A stretch of 7,298 bases of DNA from an uncultured Porphyromonadaceae bacterium (GCA_900552325.1 URZG01000111.1:1-7298); one strand, 5' to 3'; shown: positions 1-6,890, numbered from the stretch's first letter. The notes: generated from the letters alone by a model not told the origin. Numbers and translations are program-made.

Positions 1-1350
1 GCGCTGATTGACAGCATCCGCAACGCCGAAAAGAATGTAATTCTCGTAGACGCAGGCGATGCCGTGCAAGGCACCCTGTTCTTCACCTTATACAAAGGGG
101 AGGCTGAAATAAAGATGCTCGAGGCACTCGGCTATGACCTGGCCATTCTCGGCAATCACGATTTCGACAACGGTATGGAGCCCCTGAAGAAAAACGTCAC
201 CTCCACACCCGGCATACAGTGGCTCTCCACAAACTACGAGTTCGACGACGAACAGCTCGACTCCGTATTCGCGCCATACAAGATCTACGACATCGACGGG
301 CGAAGCATAGCCTTCATCGGTATCAATCTTGACCCTAAAGGGATGATCGCCGAAGGAAACTACGACGGCGTGCATTATCTTGACGGCATCAAGGCGGCCA
401 ACGCCACTGCCTGGGCCCTCAAACATAACGAAAAAGCCGATGCTGTGGTAGCCATAACCCATGTGGGCTATGACGAAGTTCCCCCTTCCGACAGGATGAT
501 AGCCTCGCAATCGGAGGATATCGACGTGATTCTCGGCGGACACAGCCATACTGTAATCACCCCGGGGAGCGGCATGGAATGGGTAAATAACCGCGACGGC
601 AAACCAGTACTGATTACCCAGAACGGCAAGAGCGGCGTCTACATAACGCAGGTCACTCTTGATCTCGACAGCCTCGGCACCGCGCTCCCCGCTTACAAAC
701 AGTACACGGTCGACGAGCGCCTCGACGGCCATACCGACACCGACGTGGAGGAAGCGCTCAAACCTTACCGCGGAGGAATTGACGAACTCATGAACCGCAA
801 GATAGGACGCACGGCCTACGAGCTCAAGGCTGAGGAACCGGGACTGCTCAACTTCATAAGCGATTTCCTGATGATGCGCGGCGCCCAACTCCTCGGCAAG
901 AAACCATCGCTCGCCCTTGCCAACAAGGGGAGTCTGCGTCGCGGACTTCCGAAAGGCAACATCACCGAAGGTGAGGTCATCACCATGCAGCCTTTCGCCA
1001 ACCGTATCGCGGTGATCGAGGTCAAAGGCAGCGATCTTGCCGAAGCGTTTGATGTAATGGCCTCGCGCGACGGCGACGGCGTCAGTGCAAACGTTGAAGC
1101 CGTCTACGACCCGGCCACCAAACGCTGCACCTCCATACTTATCGACGGCAAACCCATTGACCCCGAGGCCACCTACACCGTTTCCACAATAGATTACCTC
1201 GCCAACGGTGGCGACTACATGGAGCCACTCACACGCGGCAAACGTATTGCCACATCCGAGGATATTGTCTACAACGATCTCGTCGCCTACATAAAATCTC
1301 TCCGCAACAAACCCATAGATCCCTCAAAAAAAGCCCGCATGCATCCCTGA
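1..1350 (+). CDS. 5'-nucleotidase / metallophosphatase, UshA-like (5' end outside window)
   Basis: The open frame enters at base 1 and stops with TGA at 1348-1350, giving 449 visible residues. Numbering from the first visible codon, the metallophosphoesterase domain shows DAGD (17-20), GNHDFD (51-56), a metal-ligand histidine in ITHVGY (H154) and GGHSHT (179-184, H181 and H183). These are the two-metal ligands of the UshA/YfkN/CpdB superfamily. The 5'-nucleotidase C-terminal domain follows from about residue 255, with N308-K-G-S-L-R313 in place of the usual NxGGIR, then the LPKGNITEGEV segment and NGGD (402-405). The family hydrolyses nucleoside 5'-phosphates, and often UDP-sugars, outside the cytoplasm. 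The missing start should hold the first DxH metal motif and any signal peptide, so export cannot be judged. A GTG at 64 is internal, because it lies after the DAGD motif. The gene converges on the next one with 3 bases between stops. The superfamily is certain; the exact substrate is not. Confidence 0.9.
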   Translation, partial: ALIDSIRNAEKNVILVDAGDAVQGTLFFTLYKGEAEIKMLEALGYDLAILGNHDFDNGMEPLKKNVTSTPGIQWLSTNYEFDDEQLDSVFAPYKIYDIDGRSIAFIGINLDPKGMIAEGNYDGVHYLDGIKAANATAWALKHNEKADAVVAITHVGYDEVPPSDRMIASQSEDIDVILGGHSHTVITPGSGMEWVNNRDGKPVLITQNGKSGVYITQVTLDLDSLGTALPAYKQYTVDERLDGHTDTDVEEALKPYRGGIDELMNRKIGRTAYELKAEEPGLLNFISDFLMMRGAQLLGKKPSLALANKGSLRRGLPKGNITEGEVITMQPFANRIAVIEVKGSDLAEAFDVMASRDGDGVSANVEAVYDPATKRCTSILIDGKPIDPEATYTVSTIDYLANGGDYMEPLTRGKRIATSEDIVYNDLVAYIKSLRNKPIDPSKKARMHP

Positions 1351-1353
1351 CCG

Positions 1354-2406
1354 TTATTCCGCATCAAACCGGAAAACACCCGAGGGAGCCGAAAGAGGTA
1401 TCGAGGAAATCCCAGTCCCGCAATCAGAACGCCTTACCGTCATGCGGCCTGTGATGCCGCGCGCGGCCACGCTATGGGCCACGAATCCCATAGTGTACCG
1501 GAGATTGACCTCGATGCACGGAGCTATTTCGACTCCGTCGGCCGAATCATACACAAGCATATCCACGCCCAGCGGCCCCTCGTAACCGGGGGCCGCTGCC
1601 GTTTCTGCAAGACAGCCGCAAACCTCCCGGCGCACGTTCGCCAACTGCCTGGCTCCGGCCATCTCCCCGAGACGGCGCTCTATTTCTTCATCAGTAGCAA
1701 GAAGATTCCCGCCGTAAGCCGTTCCCCCCGTAAAGAACATGGAATAACCGTGAAACTCGATTTTTCCGGCACGCGCCATAAAAAGCATGGCAAAATCCTG
1801 CACCCCGGCGTACCCTTTTTCGAGCATCACCGAGCCCTGGCGTCGGATAATCCCCTCGACCTGATTTTCGGATATATCCTTGGAGCGGAACACGCCGCGC
1901 CCGCTCGACGACCAGGGCGCCTTGACGTAAAAATCGGGGAATCGCGAGGCAAAACGCCTCACGTCCTCCAGGCAGAACGCCTCCGCGGATGTGTCATACC
2001 CCATCGACCGTAATATGCCCAGCGCCGTGCGCCGGTGCGAGAGCGACCGGTAGAACTCACCCCTCTCCATCCCGCGGTCGACCAGAACGGCAGGCGCTCC
2101 ATACTTCTGAAACAGCCGGGCGGTATAGGCGCTTCTTCCCCAGGGACACAGCTCTTTTATATCCAAATCCTTGAGCGATGCCACCGGCCTGGGACCTTCC
2201 CCGAAGCGGGCACTGACCACCTCAAACCAATCGCGCCGCATATCGCCGTCGGGCAGCAACAGGAAATCACCCGAATCGCCGAACCACCAGGGAAGCGTGG
2301 CCCCCGACCGCGCCATAGCCACAGCGGCTTTGGGAGGAGTAAAACTGACCTTCCCCGCACCAAGGGCGATATCGTTCTCCGGATTGAATAAAAACACTCG
2401 GTTCAT
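1354..2406 (-). CDS. Unnamed protein with ATP-grasp-like motifs
   Basis: This 350-aa protein has an ATG start at 2406 and a TAA stop. I do not know a gene name for it. The N-terminus (FNPENDIALGAG, residues 7-18, then FTPPKAA) resembles a family of Bacteroidetes hypothetical proteins. The second half reads like an ATP-grasp enzyme: K162 in YVKAPW followed by the glycine/serine loop SSSGRG (166-171) as a nucleotide-binding lysine and loop, VMLEKGY (E196) as the hinge, D282 in GVDMLVY, and E299-x-N301 in CIEVNLR as likely Mg ligands. ATP-grasp enzymes usually form an amide or thioester bond through an acyl phosphate; the substrate here is unknown. No signal peptide or membrane segment is visible, so it is probably cytosolic. 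It is divergent from mutL with a 49-base spacer and convergent with the nucleotidase gene. Assignment to ATP-grasp is inference from motif order and spacing. Confidence 0.8.
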   Translation of the reverse strand: MNRVFLFNPENDIALGAGKVSFTPPKAAVAMARSGATLPWWFGDSGDFLLLPDGDMRRDWFEVVSARFGEGPRPVASLKDLDIKELCPWGRSAYTARLFQKYGAPAVLVDRGMERGEFYRSLSHRRTALGILRSMGYDTSAEAFCLEDVRRFASRFPDFYVKAPWSSSGRGVFRSKDISENQVEGIIRRQGSVMLEKGYAGVQDFAMLFMARAGKIEFHGYSMFFTGGTAYGGNLLATDEEIERRLGEMAGARQLANVRREVCGCLAETAAAPGYEGPLGVDMLVYDSADGVEIAPCIEVNLRYTMGFVAHSVAARGITGRMTVRRSDCGTGISSIPLSAPSGVFRFDAE

Positions 2407-2411
2407 ATCCG

Positions 2412-2419
2412 CAAATTTA
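2412..2419 (-). promoter_or_regulatory. Candidate Bacteroidetes -7 box for the ATP-grasp-like gene
   Basis: On the minus strand these bases read TAAATTTG, a full match to the Bacteroides -7 consensus TAnnTTTG. I see no TTTG -33 element at the usual 19-21 base spacing, where the sequence reads AGCG. The ATG begins only 5 bases after the box, so a transcript from here would be leaderless or nearly so. The spacer is AT-rich and short matches arise by chance, so this is tentative. Confidence 0.33.
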
Positions 2420-2431
2420 CGAAAATTTCCG

Positions 2432-2439
2432 TACCTTTA
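2432..2439 (+). promoter_or_regulatory. Candidate Bacteroidetes -7 box for mutL
   Basis: The plus strand reads TACCTTTA, matching five of the six fixed positions of TAnnTTTG. It sits 16 bases before the mutL ATG, giving a very short leader. No convincing -33 TTTG lies 19-21 bases upstream. There is also no Shine-Dalgarno sequence before the ATG, which is normal for Bacteroidetes. Position in the only spacer between two divergent genes is the main support. Confidence 0.35.
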
Positions 2440-2455
2440 CGCTCCGATTTGCCCT

Positions 2456-4501
2456 ATGAACGATGTAATCAAACTTCTGCCTGATTCGGTGGCCAACCAG
2501 ATTGCCGCCGGAGAGGTGATCCAGCGCCCCGCGTCGGTGATAAAGGAACTGGTTGAAAACGCGGTTGACGCCGGCGCCGGATGCATAAAGATAATTCTGC
2601 GCGACGCCGGTAAAACTCTCATACAGGTGATTGACGACGGATGCGGAATGTCCGACACCGACGCACGCCTGGCTTTCGAGCGCCATGCCACATCAAAGAT
2701 ACGGCAGGCCGCAGACCTTTTCGAGCTTCACACCATGGGATTCCGCGGGGAGGCTCTCCCCTCGATAGTGGCAGTATCGCAGGTGGAGCTTTCCACCATG
2801 CGACGCTGCGACACGGTGGGTACACGTCTTTGCATCTCGGCTTCAAAATTCGAGAGCCAGGAACCGGAGGCCTGCGCCCCGGGCACCAACCTTATGGTGA
2901 AGAACCTCTTCTTCAACTTCCCCGCCCGCCGCAAATTCCTCAAAAAGGATTCGGTGGAACTCTCGCACATAATGCATGAGTTCGAGCGGCTCGCGCTGGT
3001 GAATCCCCACCTCGAATTCCAGCTGGTCCACAACGGCGTGACCCTGCACCAGCTCATGGCCGGATCGCTGAAACAACGCATCGCGTCGCTTTTCGGCAAA
3101 GCGCTTGACAAGCAGCTCATTCCGGTGGAAACGGAAACTCCCTTGGTGAAAATCAGCGGATTTGTGGGGCTGCCGGCCAACGCCCGCAAACGCAACGCCC
3201 TGCAGTATTTCTTCGTCAACGGGCGAAACATGCGTCACCCCTACTTCCACAAGGCGGTCCTGCAATGTTACGACAACCTCATCGCAGCCGATCACCAGCC
3301 TAACTATTTCCTGAACTTTGAAGTGGATCCACAGACCATCGACGTGAACATCCACCCCACGAAATCGGAAATAAAATTCGAGAACGAGCAGCCGATATGG
3401 CAGATTCTCCAGGCTGCCGTGCGTGAATCGCTCGGGAAATTCAATGCCGTTCCCGCGATAGATTTCGACAATGCCGACGCGCCCGAGATACCTTCGTTTG
3501 ATCCCGACGCCACAGCCGCACACGGACTGAACATCGATCCCGACTACAACCCGTTCGCCACCACGGATATTCCGCCGGCACCGTCAGGCGGCACGCCGTC
3601 ATTATCCGCGCAGGAGATCATATCCTCGTCAGTGAATTTCAACGAGATACCGTCGGCAGCCGCCATTAGTGCGGAAGCCCGGTGGGAGCAGGCTCAAAAA
3701 GCCGCCACCTCCGACTGGGACAAACTCTATGACAATTTCCGTAACGCCGCCACTGACGATCCCGACAACTACAACCCGTTCGCTTCCGCACACAATATAA
3801 CTCCGGATTCCGCTTCGAAAGCCATATCCCATACACTATCGGTTCAGGCAGAAACCCCGTCGTCCTTCAACACACGCCAGCCCGGTATCGAAGGACTTGA
3901 CTCCACTGCGCCGGCACTTCCCCATCAGGTTGACGGAGGAGTGCTCCAGATCGCCGGCCGTTATCTGATCACCCCCGCATCCGGTGGAGCGCTTGTCGTA
4001 GACCGGCACCGCGCACATGTAAAAGTGCTGTATGAGCGATTCCTTAAAAACAGCAGTTCGGATACTGCCGAAAGCCAGCAGGTTCTCTTCCCGGAAACGG
4101 TGAATCTCGCTCCGTCGCAGCATGTGATTCTCGAAAGTATAAAGGAAGAGGCCGTCACAGCCGGATTCGCCCTCGCATACAAGGGGGAAAACGTCTGGGA
4201 AATTCTCGCGGTACCCGCCGCTTTAGGGAAACTCAGCCCCAAGGATGTGCTGCTTAAAATGATCGAGACGGTAAGCGACGGCATGGAGAACGGCGTGGCC
4301 GACACTGCGCAGGCCATCCACCGGCATGTGGCGTTATCCATGGCGCGTTCCGGGGCCGTACGTCCCGGCGACTATCTCTCGTCGGCTGAGGCCGAGGAGC
4401 TGCTGGGAGCGCTTTTCGCGCTGCCCGATCCACAGTACACCCCCGACGGCGCTAAAATTCTTTTCGAACTCCCCGAGAAGTTCATCGCCTCGCAGCTCTG
4501 A
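2456..4501 (+). CDS. mutL: DNA mismatch repair protein MutL (endonuclease motifs absent)
   Basis: MutL is the ATP-dependent dimer that links mismatch recognition by MutS to strand removal. The protein is 681 aa. The frame is open further upstream to 2171, but that part is antisense to the neighbour. The family N-terminus (LLPDSVANQIAAGEV, from residue 7) fixes the ATG at 2456. GHKL ATPase motifs are complete: ELVENAVDAG (31-40, with E34 as general base and N35 as Mg ligand), DDGCGM (60-65), RHATSKI (76-82), TMGFRGEAL (93-101) and an LFFNFPARRKFLK segment. A low-complexity linker of roughly 335-500 carries two copies of DPD(N)YNPFA. The C-terminal dimerisation domain follows from about 500. 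There the endonuclease signature DQHAxxExxxxE reads D516-R-H-R-A-H-V522, the ACR site reads A630-R-S, and CPHGRP is replaced by T662-P-D-G. Nicking activity is therefore unlikely. QQVLFP (541-546) resembles a sliding-clamp-binding peptide. It is convergent with the small membrane gene. Confidence 0.96.
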   Translation: MNDVIKLLPDSVANQIAAGEVIQRPASVIKELVENAVDAGAGCIKIILRDAGKTLIQVIDDGCGMSDTDARLAFERHATSKIRQAADLFELHTMGFRGEALPSIVAVSQVELSTMRRCDTVGTRLCISASKFESQEPEACAPGTNLMVKNLFFNFPARRKFLKKDSVELSHIMHEFERLALVNPHLEFQLVHNGVTLHQLMAGSLKQRIASLFGKALDKQLIPVETETPLVKISGFVGLPANARKRNALQYFFVNGRNMRHPYFHKAVLQCYDNLIAADHQPNYFLNFEVDPQTIDVNIHPTKSEIKFENEQPIWQILQAAVRESLGKFNAVPAIDFDNADAPEIPSFDPDATAAHGLNIDPDYNPFATTDIPPAPSGGTPSLSAQEIISSSVNFNEIPSAAAISAEARWEQAQKAATSDWDKLYDNFRNAATDDPDNYNPFASAHNITPDSASKAISHTLSVQAETPSSFNTRQPGIEGLDSTAPALPHQVDGGVLQIAGRYLITPASGGALVVDRHRAHVKVLYERFLKNSSSDTAESQQVLFPETVNLAPSQHVILESIKEEAVTAGFALAYKGENVWEILAVPAALGKLSPKDVLLKMIETVSDGMENGVADTAQAIHRHVALSMARSGAVRPGDYLSSAEAEELLGALFALPDPQYTPDGAKILFELPEKFIASQL

Positions 4502-4540
4502 CAGCCGTACCTCTTCTATTTGTGACGCGATATGCGCGTG

Positions 4541-4837
4541 TCAGAAAATCCAGTCGATTACCAGAAGTATCAGCCCCGCTATCACCACGCCCCAGATACA
4601 CTTCCAGGCATAATTGTAATCCTTCTGGGCGAACGACTGCTTTATCCGGAAGGCAAAGAAAGCCACCCCGATAAAATAGAGCACCCATACCGGCCACATC
4701 TTCAGCCACTTGATGCACCATATAAGAAGTACGAACGCGCCCACTATCGCCAAAATGCCCACTACAGTGAGCCAAAGGCCCTCTTTTTTCGAAAGTCTGT
4801 CGTCACGGGTCTCGCCCTCTGTTTCCTTTGTTGCCAT
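4541..4837 (-). CDS. Small three-helix membrane protein of unknown function
   Basis: The ATG at 4837 gives 98 aa (MATKETEGETRDD...). An in-frame start at 4879 lies inside a strong hairpin and is rejected. I do not recognise the family. Residues 1-20 are charged and hydrophilic. Three hydrophobic stretches follow, at about 21-42, 47-65 and 78-96, the last ending in DWIF at the C-terminus. The loop between helices 2 and 3 (RIKQSFAQKDYNYAWK) is basic and aromatic, which suggests it faces the cytoplasm, but topology is not certain. It is rich in tryptophan and has no catalytic motif. It follows purF in the same direction with a terminator-like hairpin between them, ending 22 bases before this ATG. 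No separate promoter is evident. It converges with mutL, 39 bases apart. Confidence 0.72.
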   Translation of the reverse strand: MATKETEGETRDDRLSKKEGLWLTVVGILAIVGAFVLLIWCIKWLKMWPVWVLYFIGVAFFAFRIKQSFAQKDYNYAWKCIWGVVIAGLILLVIDWIF

Positions 4838-4859
4838 AATACAATAGTTTCTATATAAG

Positions 4860-4901
4860 AAAAACGCTCCCGGCCACATAATGTTGCCGGGAGCGTTTTT
4901 T
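4860..4901. terminator. Strong bidirectional rho-independent terminator
   Basis: The 15-base arms AAAAACGCTCCCGGC (4860-4874) and GCCGGGAGCGTTTTT (4886-4900) pair perfectly around an 11-base loop that can itself form a short ACAT/ATGT stem. A U-run follows the GC core on both strands: T6 at 4896-4901 on plus and T5 at 4864-4860 on minus. On the minus strand it lies 52 bases after the purF stop and should end that transcript. On the plus strand it would stop mutL transcripts that have run antisense through the membrane-protein gene. Confidence 0.88.
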
Positions 4902-4952
4902 ATGACAAAGGATTCGGAGCTGTCCGCATATTATCACGCAGCGTCCAGAAGT

Positions 4953-6839
4953 TCAACGGGCCCTTTTCTCGGTGTTTCCCTCGAACCAGTCGATGAACGC
5001 CAGATTGACAAGGCGCGTTCCGCCGGGAGTGGGATAATCACCTGAGAAATACCAGTCGCCGGGTGAACTGCGCACAGCGGCATGCAGCCCGTCAACCGAC
5101 TGATACACAATCTCCACCTTCGCTTTGGTTCCCTCCGGAGTAAGCATACGGGCCATTTCCTCGGAAATCTCGCGGTCTGTGAACGGTTCGTAGATAGCTT
5201 TCACACAGTTCACCTGCTCTCCGGCCGGAAGCGCCGACTGCTCGAGACAGCGCTTATAAGTATCTTCGATCACATTCTCCATACCGCGGGAGCGAAGGAG
5301 AGACACCGCGGCTCGGAATGCCGCGAACTCGCTCATGCGTGACATATCAATTCCGTAATAGTCGGGATACCGCACCTGCGGCGACGAGGATACGACCACT
5401 ATCTTACGGGGATGAAGCCTGTCGAGCATCGCTATGATCGATTGTTTCAACGTAGTGCCGCGCACGATGGAATCATCTATCACGACGAGATTGTCGATAT
5501 CGTTGGACACGCAGCCGTAAGTCACATCGTACACATGAGCCGCCAGGTCGTTGCGCGACTCCCCTTCGGCTATGAACGTGCGCAGTTTTATATCCTTTAT
5601 AGCCACCTTCTCCACGCGCAGACGCTGGTCCATCACCTCCTTTAGTGTGCCGGGCGACAATGCCCCAACCCGCTGCAGCTCCATGATCTGACGGCTTTTT
5701 ATTGCGTTAAGATGGTCCTCAAACCCCTCCACCATACCGATGAAAGCGACTTCCGCCGTATTGGGAATAAAGGACAGCACCGTATGTTTCAGATCGTTGT
5801 TTACCGCCGCGAGAACCTGCGGCGCCAGACGGCGTCCAAGCTCTTTGCGTTCCTGGTATATATCGGCATCGCTGCCTCGCGAGAAATAGATGCGCTCGAA
5901 CGAGCAGCGGCGGTTGTCACCCTCGCCGAGAATATCGGCGATCTGCACCTCGCCCTGCTTGCTGACAATCAACGCCGATCCGGGACGCAGCTCCTCTACC
6001 TGCGCGCGGCGCACGTTGAATACAGTCTGAATCACCGGGCGTTCCGAGGCAATCACAACCACTTCGTCGTCGATATAATAGAAAGCCGGACGGATACCGT
6101 GGCTGTCGCGCAACGCGAACATATCACCCGAGCCGGTGGCTCCGCAGATCACAAAACCGCCGTCCCACGACGGGGATGCGTTGCGCAACACCGACGCCAC
6201 ATCAATCCGATCCTCGATGGCAATACCGAGTTCCGGATCCTGAAAGGTGTCGCGCAACTGGCGGTAAAGCCGGTGATTTTCCTTGTCGAGCGCGTATCCG
6301 AGCTGTTCCAGAAGAACGATGGTGTCGGAGTAGATGCGCGGATGTTGCCCTTTCTCCACGATCGAACGGAACACCTGATCCACGTTGGTCATATTGAAAT
6401 TGCCGCACATCAGCAGGTTACGCGAGCGCCAGTTGTTACGACGCAGGAAAGGATGTACATACGATATGCCGCTTTTCCCTGTAGTGGAATATCGCAGGTG
6501 CCCCATGTAGATCTCGCCGACGAAAGGGGTGTAAGCCTCGACCTCATCGGCAGGTAACGCCGAGACGTCGGCGAGTTGCGGCATTACATTGGAAAATATT
6601 TCGGTGATGGCGTTGGCGCCGAGGGCACGCTCACGGAAAATATACTCGTGACCCGGCACCGGATGAGTCTTTACCACGCCGATACCCGCACCCTCCTGGC
6701 CCCGGTTGTGCTGCTTCTCCATCAGCAGATAGAGTTTGTTGAGGGCCCAGGCGTAAGTGCCGTATTTCTGCCGGTAATATTCCAGCGGCTTGCGCAGGCG
6801 GATCATCGCCACGCCACATTCATGTTTTAACGGTTCCAA
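4953..6839 (-). CDS. purF: Amidophosphoribosyltransferase, long PurF-like form, TTG start
   Basis: PurF moves the amide nitrogen of glutamine onto PRPP to make phosphoribosylamine, the first step of purine synthesis. This form is 628 aa; canonical PurF is nearer 470-510. The class II glutaminase domain has the N-terminal nucleophile in CGVA (C8, exposed only after removal of seven residues), NRGQEGAG (45-52), GHLRYSTTG (113-121) and GNFNMTN (146-152), where canonical enzymes have HNGN. The phosphoribosyltransferase domain carries the PRPP loop VVIDDSIVRGTT (452-463) and a YYGIDM segment. Extra length lies after the nucleophile, before GHLRYS, and in a C-terminal tail containing DWYFSGDYPTPGG. 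No ATG or GTG lies in frame before C8. TTG at 6839 gives MEPLKHECGVA, matching my recollection of relatives. A second TTG at 6893 would make the terminator hairpin coding. It follows glnN in the same direction. The family is secure; exact activity is slightly less so because of active-site differences. Confidence 0.87.
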   Translation of the reverse strand: MEPLKHECGVAMIRLRKPLEYYRQKYGTYAWALNKLYLLMEKQHNRGQEGAGIGVVKTHPVPGHEYIFRERALGANAITEIFSNVMPQLADVSALPADEVEAYTPFVGEIYMGHLRYSTTGKSGISYVHPFLRRNNWRSRNLLMCGNFNMTNVDQVFRSIVEKGQHPRIYSDTIVLLEQLGYALDKENHRLYRQLRDTFQDPELGIAIEDRIDVASVLRNASPSWDGGFVICGATGSGDMFALRDSHGIRPAFYYIDDEVVVIASERPVIQTVFNVRRAQVEELRPGSALIVSKQGEVQIADILGEGDNRRCSFERIYFSRGSDADIYQERKELGRRLAPQVLAAVNNDLKHTVLSFIPNTAEVAFIGMVEGFEDHLNAIKSRQIMELQRVGALSPGTLKEVMDQRLRVEKVAIKDIKLRTFIAEGESRNDLAAHVYDVTYGCVSNDIDNLVVIDDSIVRGTTLKQSIIAMLDRLHPRKIVVVSSSPQVRYPDYYGIDMSRMSEFAAFRAAVSLLRSRGMENVIEDTYKRCLEQSALPAGEQVNCVKAIYEPFTDREISEEMARMLTPEGTKAKVEIVYQSVDGLHAAVRSSPGDWYFSGDYPTPGGTRLVNLAFIDWFEGNTEKRAR

Positions 6840-6857
6840 AGGGCTGTTGTCGTTAGG

Positions 6858-6890
6858 AAAAAATGCCGGGCAGAACGAGTCTGCCCGGCA
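6858..6890 (-). terminator. Rho-independent terminator between glnN and purF
   Basis: On the minus strand TGCCGGGCAGA (6890-6880) pairs perfectly with TCTGCCCGGCA (6874-6864) around a 5-base loop and is followed at once by T6 (6863-6858). The stem begins 18 bases after the glnN stop, so this is its terminator. It lacks a U-run on the plus strand and is one-directional. Its last T is only 18 bases before the purF TTG, so it may also control read-through into purF. Confidence 0.88.

Noticed and set aside
88..888. Long minus-strand open frame (266 codons) opposite the nucleotidase
   Set aside because: It mirrors a clear 5'-nucleotidase with intact motifs, and its own translation shows no recognisable domain. 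Long antisense frames are common in G+C-rich coding DNA.
1357..1374. Inverted repeat TTCCG/CGGAA at the convergent junction
   Set aside because: It has only 5 bp with an 8-base loop, no U-run, and lies inside the end of the minus-strand gene.
2171..2455. 95-residue N-terminal extension of MutL
   Set aside because: This part is antisense to the ATP-grasp-like gene and crosses the likely promoter; MutL proteins begin just before LLPDxVANQIAAGEV.
4525..4539. Short inverted repeat ACGCG/CGCGT between mutL and the membrane gene
   Set aside because: The stem is only 5 bp and no U-run follows on either strand, so it is not supported as a terminator.
4838..4879. 14-residue N-terminal extension of the small membrane protein
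   Set aside because: It would be translated from the terminator hairpin; the ATG at 4837 gives a normal hydrophilic N-terminus.
5712..6557. Long plus-strand open frame (281 codons) opposite purF
   Set aside because: It lies wholly antisense to conserved PurF motifs and has no family resemblance or start context.
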